From Flavobacterium agrisoli (GTDB taxonomy: Bacteria; Bacteroidota; Bacteroidia; Flavobacteriales; Flavobacteriaceae), in contig NZ_JAEHFV010000007.1 of assembly GCF_016522065.1 (NCBI RefSeq), forward strand, positions 1 through 64,000: 64,000 bases of DNA. Reading direction: 5' to 3'. A model generated the notes under the pieces. It made no database searches and was not told the DNA's origin. It saw only the letters and a program-made list of their open reading frames with translations. Positions 1-7,973 of the stretch are shown piece after piece. Position numbers and translations under genes: made by a program. Position 1 is the first letter of the stretch. Every line of letters starts with the position of its first letter.

Positions 1-414
1 ACAGGGCTAGAGTGAAACCTAAAATAACTAAAAATCAAAAGGATACCATTTAATTTCGGCTTAACTTAATGACATTGAGCCCTCCTCAAGGAGGGAACCG
101 TGTACTTTGCGAGGGAGAGCTGTTAATTGTAAGCTATATGCAGTAAGCAGTAAGGTGTAAAATGCTAACGATCAACTATCAACCCCTCATATGACCCACA
201 ACCCACAACTCACTCTTCACTCTTCACTGCAAACTGTCAACTAGCAACTATCAATCCACCATTCACAATCCACCATCCACATTAAACTGTATGCGAAGCC
301 TCCTTAAATAGCCAGATAAGATTTACAGGATTCAAATATGGAATAGGGTTAGCAGAACCAATTAATAAATTCGTTAACTTTGTATTCAGCGTAACTTATT
401 AGAATTTATACCCG
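1..414. repeat. Gene-free, repeat-filled stretch before the toxin-antitoxin-like pair
   Basis: No coding region is visible. Positions 80-95 form a perfect inverted repeat (CCCTCCT-CA-AGGAGGG). From about 121 to 282 the sequence is a mosaic of short degenerate words (CAACTATCAA, CATTCACAATCCACC, AAGCAGTAAGG) that recur in other intergenic regions up to 4.5 kb. The last 40 bases hold a TAACTTTG promoter element for the following gene pair. The remaining sequence shows nothing I can assign. Confidence 0.7.
375..382 (+). promoter_or_regulatory. Promoter -7 element of the zeta-like pair
   Basis: TAACTTTG is a perfect match to the Bacteroidota TAnnTTTG element, 32 bases before the ATG at 415. No clear TTG is present at -33, so the promoter may be weak or regulated. 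Confidence 0.45.
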
Positions 415-660
415 ATGAATTTGAAAAAAGAACAGTTTTCCCCTGATCATAAGCAAACCAAGTCTTTAGTAGCAGCAGGAAAAGAGGCAGCTAGTAAAGC
501 GGTACGCCATTCCAAAGCCTTAGATCTTACAATTACCTATATCGAAAATGGGTTTGTATACGAAGAAAATGCTCAAGGAATTAAAACGGCAATAAAGATA
601 CTAGAAAAGAAGGAGCCTACAATTTCATTAACTAAAGGAATGGTGCTTCATGCCAAATAA
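415..660 (+). CDS. Small putative antitoxin partner of a zeta-like toxin
   Basis: An 81-residue hydrophilic protein rich in Lys and Ala, with no signal peptide. A predicted helix (about residues 14-35, KEAASKAVRHSKA) is followed by a short strand-turn-strand (TITYIENGFVYEEN). This layout resembles the small proteins often encoded directly before zeta-like kinases, but I recognise no named family. Its last 11 bases overlap the start of the downstream zeta-like gene, which indicates translational coupling. The antitoxin role is inferred from that pairing alone. It could also be a regulatory subunit of a non-toxic kinase. Confidence 0.55.
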   Translation: MNLKKEQFSPDHKQTKSLVAAGKEAASKAVRHSKALDLTITYIENGFVYEENAQGIKTAIKILEKKEPTISLTKGMVLHAK

Positions 661-1387
661 GAGAATCCGAATTTTTGCTGGCCCTAATGGATCTGGTAAG
701 AGTTCATTGTTTGAGGAATTTTCAAAAAACTACGCAACGGGTTTCTTTGTAAATGCCGATAAAATTGAAATCAAGTTGACCACTAAGGGGTTGATTGATT
801 TACAAGAATTAGATTTAAAAGTTACTCAAAAAGATCTTGATTTGTTTGCCAAGAGGCCTAGTTCGGTTTCCTTGATAGAAAAAGCACTTAAAGAAAATCA
901 TCCTATAAATGTTCAAATAAGTGAGAATTGTGTTGTGGATAAATCCAAAGAATCCCATAGCTATGAAGCTTCTTATGTAGCCTCATTTATAAGACACATG
1001 CTTATTGAACAATCCAAATCGTTTAGTTTTGAAACGGTGATGAGTCATCCTTCTAAAATCAGTGAAATTCAAGAACTAAAAGAAAGTGGCTATTTGCCAT
1101 ATCTCTACTTTGTTTGTATTGATGATCCAGATGTAAATGTAGCAAGAGTTGCCAATAGAGTTGATAAAGGAGGGCATGCCGTTGACGAACTCAAAATAGT
1201 GCAGCGCTATGTAAGAACCTTAGGGCTGTTGCACGAGATGTTACCTTTGTGTCACAGAGCTTATTTATTTGATAACTCAGGAAAGAAACAAGTAATGATA
1301 GCCGAGTTATATAAGGGTGCTTTAAAGCTTTTGACAGATACTCCTCCTCAATGGTTTATGAATTATGTTTTACCATACTATTCATAG
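650..1387 (+). CDS. Zeta-toxin-like P-loop kinase
   Basis: A 245-residue protein with Walker A GPNGSGKSS at residues 11-19 (Lys17), then an NADKI segment with a candidate catalytic Asp, a central SFETVMSHP segment, and a C-terminal RVANRVDKGGHAV followed by a YLFDNSG segment. This order is typical of zeta-like kinases; characterised members phosphorylate UDP-N-acetylglucosamine and block peptidoglycan synthesis. The start ATG lies inside the preceding small gene. The gene pair stands alone on the plus strand, convergent with the polysaccharide block. Whether it is toxic or a housekeeping small-molecule kinase cannot be told from sequence. Confidence 0.75.
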   Translation: MPNKRIRIFAGPNGSGKSSLFEEFSKNYATGFFVNADKIEIKLTTKGLIDLQELDLKVTQKDLDLFAKRPSSVSLIEKALKENHPINVQISENCVVDKSKESHSYEASYVASFIRHMLIEQSKSFSFETVMSHPSKISEIQELKESGYLPYLYFVCIDDPDVNVARVANRVDKGGHAVDELKIVQRYVRTLGLLHEMLPLCHRAYLFDNSGKKQVMIAELYKGALKLLTDTPPQWFMNYVLPYYS

Positions 1388-1513
1388 GTATTTAAAAAGT
1401 AGAAAAGAGAGATTTAGTAATGTAGCTATAAGCATTAGGCTGTAAGTTTTAAGTTTTAAACTGAAAACTCCTCACCCTTCACTTTCAACTAGGCCTTTAA
1501 AACACCTCCCTAG

Positions 1514-1529
1514 CCTTCCTCAAGGAGGG
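1514..1529. repeat. REP-like inverted repeat, second copy
   Basis: CCTTCCTCAAGGAGGG is nearly identical to CCCTCCTCAAGGAGGG at 80-95, and both are followed by GAAC or AAC and GT. The two copies bracket the zeta-like gene pair in direct orientation. Confidence 0.6.
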
Positions 1530-1583
1530 AACTGTAGAACGTGTGCATGATGAATGGTAAGCTTAAGCCGTAAACTGTAAATT

Positions 1584-1636
1584 CACCATTCACTACTCAC
1601 CATTCACTACTCACCATTCACTACTCACCATTCACT
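1584..1636. repeat. 14-bp tandem repeat, 3.8 copies
   Basis: CACCATTCACTACT is repeated without mismatch at 1584, 1598, 1612 and, as a partial copy, at 1626. The unit length is twice the 7-bp period seen in most other arrays here. Confidence 0.85.
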
Positions 1637-1699
1637 GTCAAATATCAATTATCAATTGTGAGGCTTACTCTTTAAATCATTAAATTTTTCAATCTTTAA

Positions 1700-1778
1700 T
1701 TTTCAAAAAACGTCAATTCGAGTGTTTTTTATGCAGCATAGCGAAATAAAAAAAGTATCGAGAATCGTTTTTTGAAAA
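1700..1778. repeat. 79-bp imperfect inverted repeat
   Basis: The outer arms TTTTCAAAAAACG (1700-1712) and CGTTTTTTGAAAA (1766-1778) match perfectly over 13 bp. Inside them a TCGA-containing segment and TTTTTTAT/ATAAAAAA segments pair imperfectly around a central GCAGCATAGC. It could be a dispersed hairpin element or a bidirectional terminator. Confidence 0.7.
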
Positions 1779-2100
1779 TTTCCCCCTAGCAACTTCAAAT
1801 TTCTGATTTTACCTTTAGCCAATAAGCTTTAAGCTAAACGCAACCCTCTTAACACTTAATACTTAATACTTAATACTTAAATCTTTCACCCATCAACTCT
1901 CAACTCTCAACTAGCAACTATTAGCTGTAAGCAATAAGCAATAGGCTGTATGCTTTACACTCTATGAATTGTCAATTATCAACTATCAATTATCAATTGT
2001 GAGGATTATTCTTTAAATCATTAAATTTTTCAATTTTTCAATTTTTCAATCTTTAAATCTTTCACCTATCAACTTATCCCCCCCGACTTTAAAACTTTAA

Positions 2101-2139
2101 GACCTTATGACTTTATGACTTTATGACTTTACGACTTTT
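2101..2139. repeat. 8-bp tandem array (GACTTTAT)
   Basis: The copies are GACCTTAT, GACTTTAT, GACTTTAT, GACTTTAC and a partial GACTTTT. The array ends five bases before the stop codon of the UpxY-like gene. Confidence 0.8.
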
Positions 2140-2144
2140 GAGAC

Positions 2145-2606
2145 TCAATACCGAATCCGCAGCACACATCCCAAGCTTTCCAATTCCAACACATATTCTT
2201 TTTTCGAAACCGATTTCACAATCGCTTCTTGATTGGCAAAAACACCCTCTTTCAGCACAATGCGATCTCCTTTTTGATGCGACAACACTTCAATTTGTTT
2301 AGGAAGCGAATCGCGCAACCGTTCTTGAATCGATTCAATTTCCACATCCCGAACAACCGCCGGTTTTCCCAACCAAAACAAATACCGAACCACGCCCTGC
2401 ACCTGAAAAACAAGATCCCGCTCCTTTTCATCCAGACGCACAAAAACATACGAATTAAACAACGGAATCTCCACTTTCTTCTTCCGATCCGACCACTGCC
2501 GAACCTGCATCACCACCGGACAATAACTCTCCACCCCAAGGGTGCTGAGCTGCTCCGCAACCTTCTTTTCCCATTTCGGCTTTGTATAAATCACATACCA
2601 ACTCAT
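2145..2606 (-). CDS. UpxY/RfaH-like transcription antiterminator (NusG family)
   Basis: A 153-residue protein with an N-terminal NGN domain (SWYVIYTKPKWEKKVAEQL, residues 2-20; LFNSYVFVRL near 49-58) and a C-terminal KOW-like domain (GDRIVLKEGVFANQEAIV). Family members in Bacteroidota ride with RNA polymerase through polysaccharide operons and suppress termination. In Bacteroides such genes come first in the operon. Here it is the last gene of the minus-strand block, behind ugd and a 206-bp repeat gap, with only repeats and a convergent gene pair beyond it. The coding DNA looks visibly richer in G+C than neighbouring housekeeping genes, a possible sign of separate origin. Confidence 0.85.
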   Translation of the reverse strand: MSWYVIYTKPKWEKKVAEQLSTLGVESYCPVVMQVRQWSDRKKKVEIPLFNSYVFVRLDEKERDLVFQVQGVVRYLFWLGKPAVVRDVEIESIQERLRDSLPKQIEVLSHQKGDRIVLKEGVFANQEAIVKSVSKKEYVLELESLGCVLRIRY

Positions 2607-2824
2607 ATCTGTTTTTTATTATTTAGTAAGTTCTAAGAAATAAGTAGTAAGATTTAAGAATTAAGAATTAAGAATTAAAAATTTAGATCTAACCATTCAC
2701 AATTCACAATTCACCACTCACTCCTACCCTCGAGCGCAGCCGAGAGCCACCCTTCACTCTTCACCCTTCACCCTTCACTACTCACTACTCACTACTCACT
2801 ACTCACTACTCACTACTCACTACT
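2607..2824. repeat. Repeat gap between UpxY-like gene and ugd, entering the ugd stop
   Basis: It holds three copies of AAGAATT (2656-2676), ATTCACA-type repeats (about 2694-2712), a small inverted repeat CTCG-AGCGCAGC-CGAG (2729-2744), and seven perfect copies of the heptamer CACTACT (2776-2824). The last two copies encode the final Ser-Ser-Glu and the stop codon (2813-2815) of ugd on the minus strand. Confidence 0.85.
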
Positions 2825-4216
2825 AACAACCCCAATCCCACTATAAACAAACCCAATAGCCTCCATTGCAGCAGCATTCAAAATATTGCGGCCATCAAAC
2901 AAAAAAGCCGGTTTTTGCATGCCATCGTATATTTTTTGCCAATCGTAGTCGGTAAACTCATCCCACTCGGTTAAAATAGCCACTGCATGCGCCCCTTGAC
3001 AAGCTTGGTAAGCCGAATCAAAATAGGAAATAGCCGCCTGATTTTCATCAGCCGTGCGCGATTGCAAGTAATTCAAATCCTGCAGTACTTTGGTTTCGGA
3101 AACTTTAGGATCGTACACCGCTAATTCAGCTTGTTCGTTAATCAAATCATCTGCCACATAAATAGCCGCCGATTCGCGCGTGTCATTGGTATCCTTTTTA
3201 AAAGCCCAACCTAAAAACGCAATTTTTTTTCCGGCAACCGTATTGTATAAGGTTTGCACTATTTTGTTAGCAAAACGCCTCTTTTGATGGTCGTTCATGA
3301 TAATGACCTGCTCCCAATAATCGGCCACTTCGGTCAAACCGTATGATTTCGCAATATAAACCAAATTCAGAATATCCTTTTGAAAACAAGAACCTCCAAA
3401 ACCAACCGAAGCCTTTAAAAACTTAGCCCCAATGCGACTGTCCATACCGATGGCGCGTGACACTTCGGTAACATCGGCACCTGTTTTCTCACACAATTCC
3501 GACAAGGCATTTATAGAGGAAATACGTTGTGCCAAAAAAGCATTCGCCGTTAATTTCGATAACTCCGACGACCAAACATTCGTAGTTAAAATTTTATCCT
3601 GAGGCACCCAATTGGCATACACCGCAACCAAAGCCGCAATGGCTTTTTCGCCAGCCTCAGAAGTTTCACCTCCAATCAAAATACGATCGGGTTGCAACAA
3701 ATCGGTGACAGCCGTTCCCTCCGCCAGAAATTCAGGATTGGATAAAATTTGAAACTGCACCCCATTACCCGTACTGTCCAAAATGCTTTTAATCGCTTCG
3801 GCAGTACGAACCGGTAAAGTCGATTTTTCAATGACAATTTTATCATTTTTAGCCACACGTGCAATCTGACGCGCACACAATTCGATGTACTTCAAATCGG
3901 CAGCCATATTTTTCCCTTTCCCGTAGGTTTTGGTCGGCGTATTAACCGAAATAAAAATAGCATCAGCCTCCTCAATCGCCTGATCGACATCGGTAGAAAA
4001 AAACAAATTTCGACCACGCGCTTCGGCCACCACGGCGGCCAATCCCGGTTCGTAAATCGGAATATTGTGTACATCCGCATCATTCCAAGCCTGAATACGC
4101 TCTACATTCATATCTACCACCGTAACTTGTATGTGTGGACACTTTTGCGCAATAACCGCCATCGTAGGTCCCCCTACATACCCCGCACCAATACAACAAA
4201 TTTTAGTAATGTTCAT
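2813..4216 (-). CDS. ugd: UDP-glucose 6-dehydrogenase
   Basis: A 467-residue protein that oxidises UDP-glucose to UDP-glucuronate with two NAD+. The N-terminal Rossmann motif GAGYVGGPT (residues 11-19) and the catalytic motif [10 protein letters not shown] with Cys277 are intact. A C-terminal domain with [16 protein letters not shown] binds UDP. It is longer than many bacterial homologues and resembles the animal-like form. UDP-glucuronate is a common precursor for acidic capsule or exopolysaccharide, which fits the neighbouring export genes. The final three codons and stop lie inside a heptamer repeat array. The gene is separated by 298 bp of repeats from the epimerase gene, so it probably has its own promoter. 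Confidence 0.96.
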   Translation of the reverse strand: MNITKICCIGAGYVGGPTMAVIAQKCPHIQVTVVDMNVERIQAWNDADVHNIPIYEPGLAAVVAEARGRNLFFSTDVDQAIEEADAIFISVNTPTKTYGKGKNMAADLKYIELCARQIARVAKNDKIVIEKSTLPVRTAEAIKSILDSTGNGVQFQILSNPEFLAEGTAVTDLLQPDRILIGGETSEAGEKAIAALVAVYANWVPQDKILTTNVWSSELSKLTANAFLAQRISSINALSELCEKTGADVTEVSRAIGMDSRIGAKFLKASVGFGGSCFQKDILNLVYIAKSYGLTEVADYWEQVIIMNDHQKRRFANKIVQTLYNTVAGKKIAFLGWAFKKDTNDTRESAAIYVADDLINEQAELAVYDPKVSETKVLQDLNYLQSRTADENQAAISYFDSAYQACQGAHAVAILTEWDEFTDYDWQKIYDGMQKPAFLFDGRNILNAAAMEAIGFVYSGIGVVSSE

Positions 4217-4514
4217 GTATCTTTATTTATACTTTATTCTTTTTTTTATCTTTTAACTTTCATTCCGATTTTGACCTTGAGCCATAGGCAATAAGCATTA
4301 AGCTATAAGCCACCTCCATCATCTTTAACAATAAGCTGTCAACTGTCAATTATCAGTTATCAACTATCAACTATCAACTATCAACTGCCAATTTCCGATT
4401 TTGAACTCTAGCTATAAGCAATAAGACTTAAGTTATAAGGCTCCTGCATCATCTTTAACAATAAGCTGTAAACTCTCAACCGTCAACCGCCAACTGTCAA
4501 CTATCAACTATCAA
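4217..4514. repeat. 130-bp tandem duplication between ugd and the epimerase gene
   Basis: Two diverged copies start at TTCCGATTTTGA (4263 and 4393). The phrase ATCTTTAACAATAAGCTGT recurs exactly 130 bp apart (4321 and 4451). Each copy ends in a CAACTAT heptamer array (4361-4386; 4498-4517), and the second array contains the stop codon of the epimerase gene. No gene is visible. Confidence 0.85.
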
Positions 4515-5504
4515 CTACCTATCCTCCTTCAAATGCTCCCAATACCAAGAAACCGCTTCTTGCAAACCCTGTTGCAAAGAAAACTGAGGATCATAACCCA
4601 AGTTTTTTCGTGCTTTTTCAATACTGGCTAACGAATGCGGAATATCACCCAAGCGGTTTTCCTGATAACGAATGGCGACATCCGCTATTTTTGGATTATA
4701 AGCTGCCAAATATTCTTTTAAATAACCTACTAAATCATTTAGGGTATTTCGCTCCCCATAAGCCGTATTATACACCGTATTGACCGCAGCGCTAGCAGCT
4801 TGCAGCGCCAAAACATTCATCTGAATCACATTATCAATATAGGTAAAATCACGTGAGTACAGCCCATCGCCATTAATAACGGGACTTTCCAAATCCATGA
4901 GTTGTTTAACAAACTTCGGAATAACCGCAGCATAAGCACCGTTGGGATCCTGTCTCCTTCCAAAAACATTGAAATAACGCAAACCTATCGTTTCCATACC
5001 ATAGGTTTTACTGAATATTTCGGCATACAATTCATTGACGTATTTGGTAATGGCATAAGGTGATAAGGGCTTCCCGATAACGGCTTCCACCTTCGGTAAC
5101 CCTTCCGAATCGCCATAGGTAGAAGAACTAGCAGCATACACAAACCGTTTCACTTTAGCATCACGGGCGGTAACCAACATATTTAAAAAACCAGATACAT
5201 TTACCTCGTTCGTCGTAATCGGGTCTTGAATCGAGCGCGGTACCGAACCCAATGCCGCCTGATGCAATACATAATCCACATTTTCTACTGCCTTCTGACA
5301 ATCTCCCAAATTCCGAATATCCCCTTCTATCAAAGTGAAATTTTCATGATTTAAAAAAGACACCAAATTATGACGGTGCCCCGTTGAAAAATTATCCAAA
5401 CAAACCACCTTTTTCCCCAAATTCAAAAAATACTCACACAGGTTCGATCCAATAAATCCAGCCCCTCCCGTAATCAAAACAGTGTATGTTGTAGTCGCTT
5501 CCAT
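4515..5504 (-). CDS. NAD-dependent UDP-sugar 4-epimerase, SDR family (WbpP/TviC-like)
   Basis: A 329-residue extended short-chain dehydrogenase. The NAD motif GGAGFIGSN lies at about residues 13-21, the catalytic pair in SPYAITK is Tyr150/Lys154, and AASSSTYG supplies the Ser/Thr. The segments LRYFNVFGRRQDP and YSRDFTYIDNV match the subfamily that epimerises UDP-N-acetylglucosamine or its uronic acid at C4. The exact substrate cannot be fixed from sequence. Only three bases separate it from the wzc-like gene upstream, so both are likely co-transcribed. It probably supplies a UDP-GalNAc-type sugar to the polymer. Confidence 0.88.
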   Translation of the reverse strand: MEATTTYTVLITGGAGFIGSNLCEYFLNLGKKVVCLDNFSTGHRHNLVSFLNHENFTLIEGDIRNLGDCQKAVENVDYVLHQAALGSVPRSIQDPITTNEVNVSGFLNMLVTARDAKVKRFVYAASSSTYGDSEGLPKVEAVIGKPLSPYAITKYVNELYAEIFSKTYGMETIGLRYFNVFGRRQDPNGAYAAVIPKFVKQLMDLESPVINGDGLYSRDFTYIDNVIQMNVLALQAASAAVNTVYNTAYGERNTLNDLVGYLKEYLAAYNPKIADVAIRYQENRLGDIPHSLASIEKARKNLGYDPQFSLQQGLQEAVSWYWEHLKEDR

Positions 5505-5507
5505 CCT

Positions 5508-7961
5508 TTATTTTTTAAACCATTTATCCCTCAATTTCGATGCAACACCTTTATAGCCTTTCTTTTCTTCCTCTCCATACCCATACGACTGATACCCATA
5601 TCCGTAAGCATAACCATAAGCAGAACCGTATTTGGCCTTATTTTCGAAACCATTCAAGACGATACTCACGTTATCAAGCTCATCGCGCTTTACTCGGTTA
5701 TTAAGCAACGTAATCATGTCTTTCTTCGTATAATTTTGTCGAACCACATACATGGTTACGTCAACAAATTGTACCAACTCAATCGCGTCCGAAACCAATC
5801 CAACAGGAGGAGTATCTAAAATGATATAATCATATCGTTGCTTTAGTTCTTCCATTAAAACAGCCATTTGGTTGCTAATAACTAATTCGGAAGGATTGGG
5901 CGGAATAGGACCCGACAAAATAACATCCAAATAAGGCACTTGAGTTTTGTTAATAATTTCATCTACACTATTTTGCTGAATTAAATAATTCACAACCCCT
6001 GCTTCATTTTTAATATCCAATTCCTCAGCCAATCTCGGTTTACGAAGATCCAATCCGACAATAACGGTTTTCTTTTCGCTTAAAGCAAAAACGGTAGCAA
6101 TATTAATCGAGCAAAAAGTTTTTCCCTCGCCACTTATAGAAGAGGTAATCATCAAGGTTTTGGCTCCATCTACCTGTTGCTTTTTGTACAAAAACTGCAA
6201 AGACGAACGAATAGCCCTAAATGCTTCTGATAAAGGCGATTTTGGTTTTTCAAAAACTGCTAAACTTGAGTTTTCTGGGTGAACTCCGATAACCCCAATT
6301 AAAGGAATTTGGGTTAACTTGTTAATATCCTCTGTATTTTGAATAGCATTATTTAAAAAGAAAATAATCAACACCACCGCTAATGGAAACAAGGTTCCGA
6401 AAAAGAGCGCCAAAATATAATTCACCGATGTTTTAGGTCCAATTAAACCACCACCAATATCCTTGGCCGGATCTATAAAATGAATATCCGAAAGATTGGA
6501 TGCTTTTACAATATCGGCCTCACTTCTTTTCTGTAAAAATGTATTGTAAATATTGTCGCTTAGATTGTATTTTCTTTTAATTTTAAACAACTCTTGTTGT
6601 TCGTCCGGTAGTCTTTTGATGGTGCTCTCTGCTTGACCAATCTTTGCATTTATTAAATTTAAATCAAATTGTAAGGAAGATTTAGCTGAATTGATATTTT
6701 CTTGCAGCACTTTTTTTACAGATTCCATTTGATTATCAAAATCCATAAAAATTTTGTCACTTTTGACGGCATACGCCATTTCGGAACGTTGTGTTGAGAG
6801 TGCAATTAATTTGGAAACATTGGCAACAATATTAGGATCTTCAATTCCGGCTACCGATGGAGCGGGTAATTTAGCATAATCAACACTGTTTTTTAAATAG
6901 GCTTTAAGCGAATTGTAATAGGTAATTTTACGAACAATTTCGTCTTTTTGAACATCAAAATCGAGCATTTTATCCGAAAACTTGGCACCTCCTTCTTCAA
7001 TATCAAAAATATTCTTGTCTTTTCGAAACGATTTTAGCTCATTGCCCGTTTCCTTCAGTTGCTTTTCCATGGCAATCAAGGTACTGTCGATGAAATTAAT
7101 AGTATTGGTTGCAAATTGGTTTTTACTATCCAATTGATTTTTAATCAACATTTTGACGGTTGCATTCAAATAATCAACCATTCGTGCCTTATTTGTGCCC
7201 TGCATCGACAAAGTTAGGATCGAGCCACCCTTTTCACCTGCCTCTACATTCACATTTTTACATCCGGCCACTGTGCCATCAAAATCCTTAAACCGAACAA
7301 AATATTCATTTCCTTTGTAAAATCCGGGTTGGTTGTTGATTTGCAATTTCCAATTTAAGAAAGGCAAAACCACATGTTCTCCCACTTTATATCTTTTTAC
7401 AAAGTCACCCGCCACCACTGCAGTTGTACTATAACTGTCATTGGCATAATTGACTAAAGAAACAGAATTATTTTCGAAAGGAATGCGAATTTCATACTCA
7501 TTGGCGCTCAAAAAAGTAATACCAATTAATTGATTCGCTAATTGTCCTTTTGCCTTGTCAATTTCTACATAAAAAGGCACAGCGCCATAGGCATCCACTA
7601 GGTTGTATTCGCCTTGTGTAAGATAATCTATGTAAAATTGCAACTTTTCGACCACCAATTCGTTATGCGAACGCGATTGCAGAATGGTCGAAGTACTACT
7701 CACTTGATCGGAAGTCCCTCCCCAATTGAAAACCAAACTGGTATTGGAGGTAAAAAAAGGATTGCTTTCTTCTTTAATCGAAATTAAAGTTTGCATTCCG
7801 TAAATTTTTTCTTTTCTGATGTTAATTTGATACGCCACAAAAAGACATAACAAAATACTCACTACAAACCACTTCCAATATCCCGCAATTTTTAACAACA
7901 ACCCCTTAAAATCAAAACTGGGTTGATTATCAAAAATCGAAAAATCTTTCATATCTAACAT
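5508..7961 (-). CDS. Wzc-like polysaccharide co-polymerase and tyrosine autokinase
   Basis: An 817-residue inner-membrane protein. An N-terminal Wzz-type region has its first membrane helix near residues 30-50 (WFVVSILLCLFVAYQI). A long periplasmic coiled-coil part is followed by a second helix (ALFFGTLFPLAVVLIIFFL). The cytoplasmic BY-kinase domain has Walker A SSISGEGKT (Lys614), a Walker A'-type VIVGLDLRKPR and Walker B YIILDTPP. The C-terminal tail is a Tyr cluster (YGSAYGYAYGYGYQSYGYG), the expected autophosphorylation site. It controls chain length and export together with the outer-membrane Wza-like lipoprotein encoded 12 bp upstream. A second ATG three codons in (7952) is an alternative start. 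Confidence 0.95.
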   Translation of the reverse strand: MLDMKDFSIFDNQPSFDFKGLLLKIAGYWKWFVVSILLCLFVAYQINIRKEKIYGMQTLISIKEESNPFFTSNTSLVFNWGGTSDQVSSTSTILQSRSHNELVVEKLQFYIDYLTQGEYNLVDAYGAVPFYVEIDKAKGQLANQLIGITFLSANEYEIRIPFENNSVSLVNYANDSYSTTAVVAGDFVKRYKVGEHVVLPFLNWKLQINNQPGFYKGNEYFVRFKDFDGTVAGCKNVNVEAGEKGGSILTLSMQGTNKARMVDYLNATVKMLIKNQLDSKNQFATNTINFIDSTLIAMEKQLKETGNELKSFRKDKNIFDIEEGGAKFSDKMLDFDVQKDEIVRKITYYNSLKAYLKNSVDYAKLPAPSVAGIEDPNIVANVSKLIALSTQRSEMAYAVKSDKIFMDFDNQMESVKKVLQENINSAKSSLQFDLNLINAKIGQAESTIKRLPDEQQELFKIKRKYNLSDNIYNTFLQKRSEADIVKASNLSDIHFIDPAKDIGGGLIGPKTSVNYILALFFGTLFPLAVVLIIFFLNNAIQNTEDINKLTQIPLIGVIGVHPENSSLAVFEKPKSPLSEAFRAIRSSLQFLYKKQQVDGAKTLMITSSISGEGKTFCSINIATVFALSEKKTVIVGLDLRKPRLAEELDIKNEAGVVNYLIQQNSVDEIINKTQVPYLDVILSGPIPPNPSELVISNQMAVLMEELKQRYDYIILDTPPVGLVSDAIELVQFVDVTMYVVRQNYTKKDMITLLNNRVKRDELDNVSIVLNGFENKAKYGSAYGYAYGYGYQSYGYGEEEKKGYKGVASKLRDKWFKK

Positions 7962-7973
7962 AAAAGCAAGTGA

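Larger units (their letters stand above)
1388..2144. repeat. 757-bp gene-free repeat mosaic between convergent genes
   Basis: No gene is visible. In order it contains: a CCTTCCTCAAGGAGGG repeat (1514-1529) matching the one at 80-95; 3.8 copies of a 14-bp unit CACCATTCACTACT (1584-1636); the first of two long direct repeats (about 1641-1700); an imperfect stem-loop (1700-1778); 3.9 copies of the heptamer ACTTAAT (1854-1880); the second long direct repeat (about 1979-2040); and about five copies of GACTTTAT (2101-2139), ending five bases before the stop of the UpxY-like gene. Confidence 0.8.

Noticed and set aside
415..1387. Insertion sequence or prophage carrying the zeta-like pair
   Set aside because: No transposase, integrase or terminal inverted repeat with target duplication is visible; only short REP-like repeats flank the pair.
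2229..2636. 135-codon open frame opposite the UpxY-like gene
   Set aside because: It is antisense to a clear NusG-family gene, its protein is an implausible His/Asn/Pro-rich string, and it has no recognisable domain.
1584..2824. Possible CRISPR array in the repeat-rich regions
   Set aside because: Units are 7-14 bp with no unique spacers of about 30 bp, and no cas gene is present in the window.
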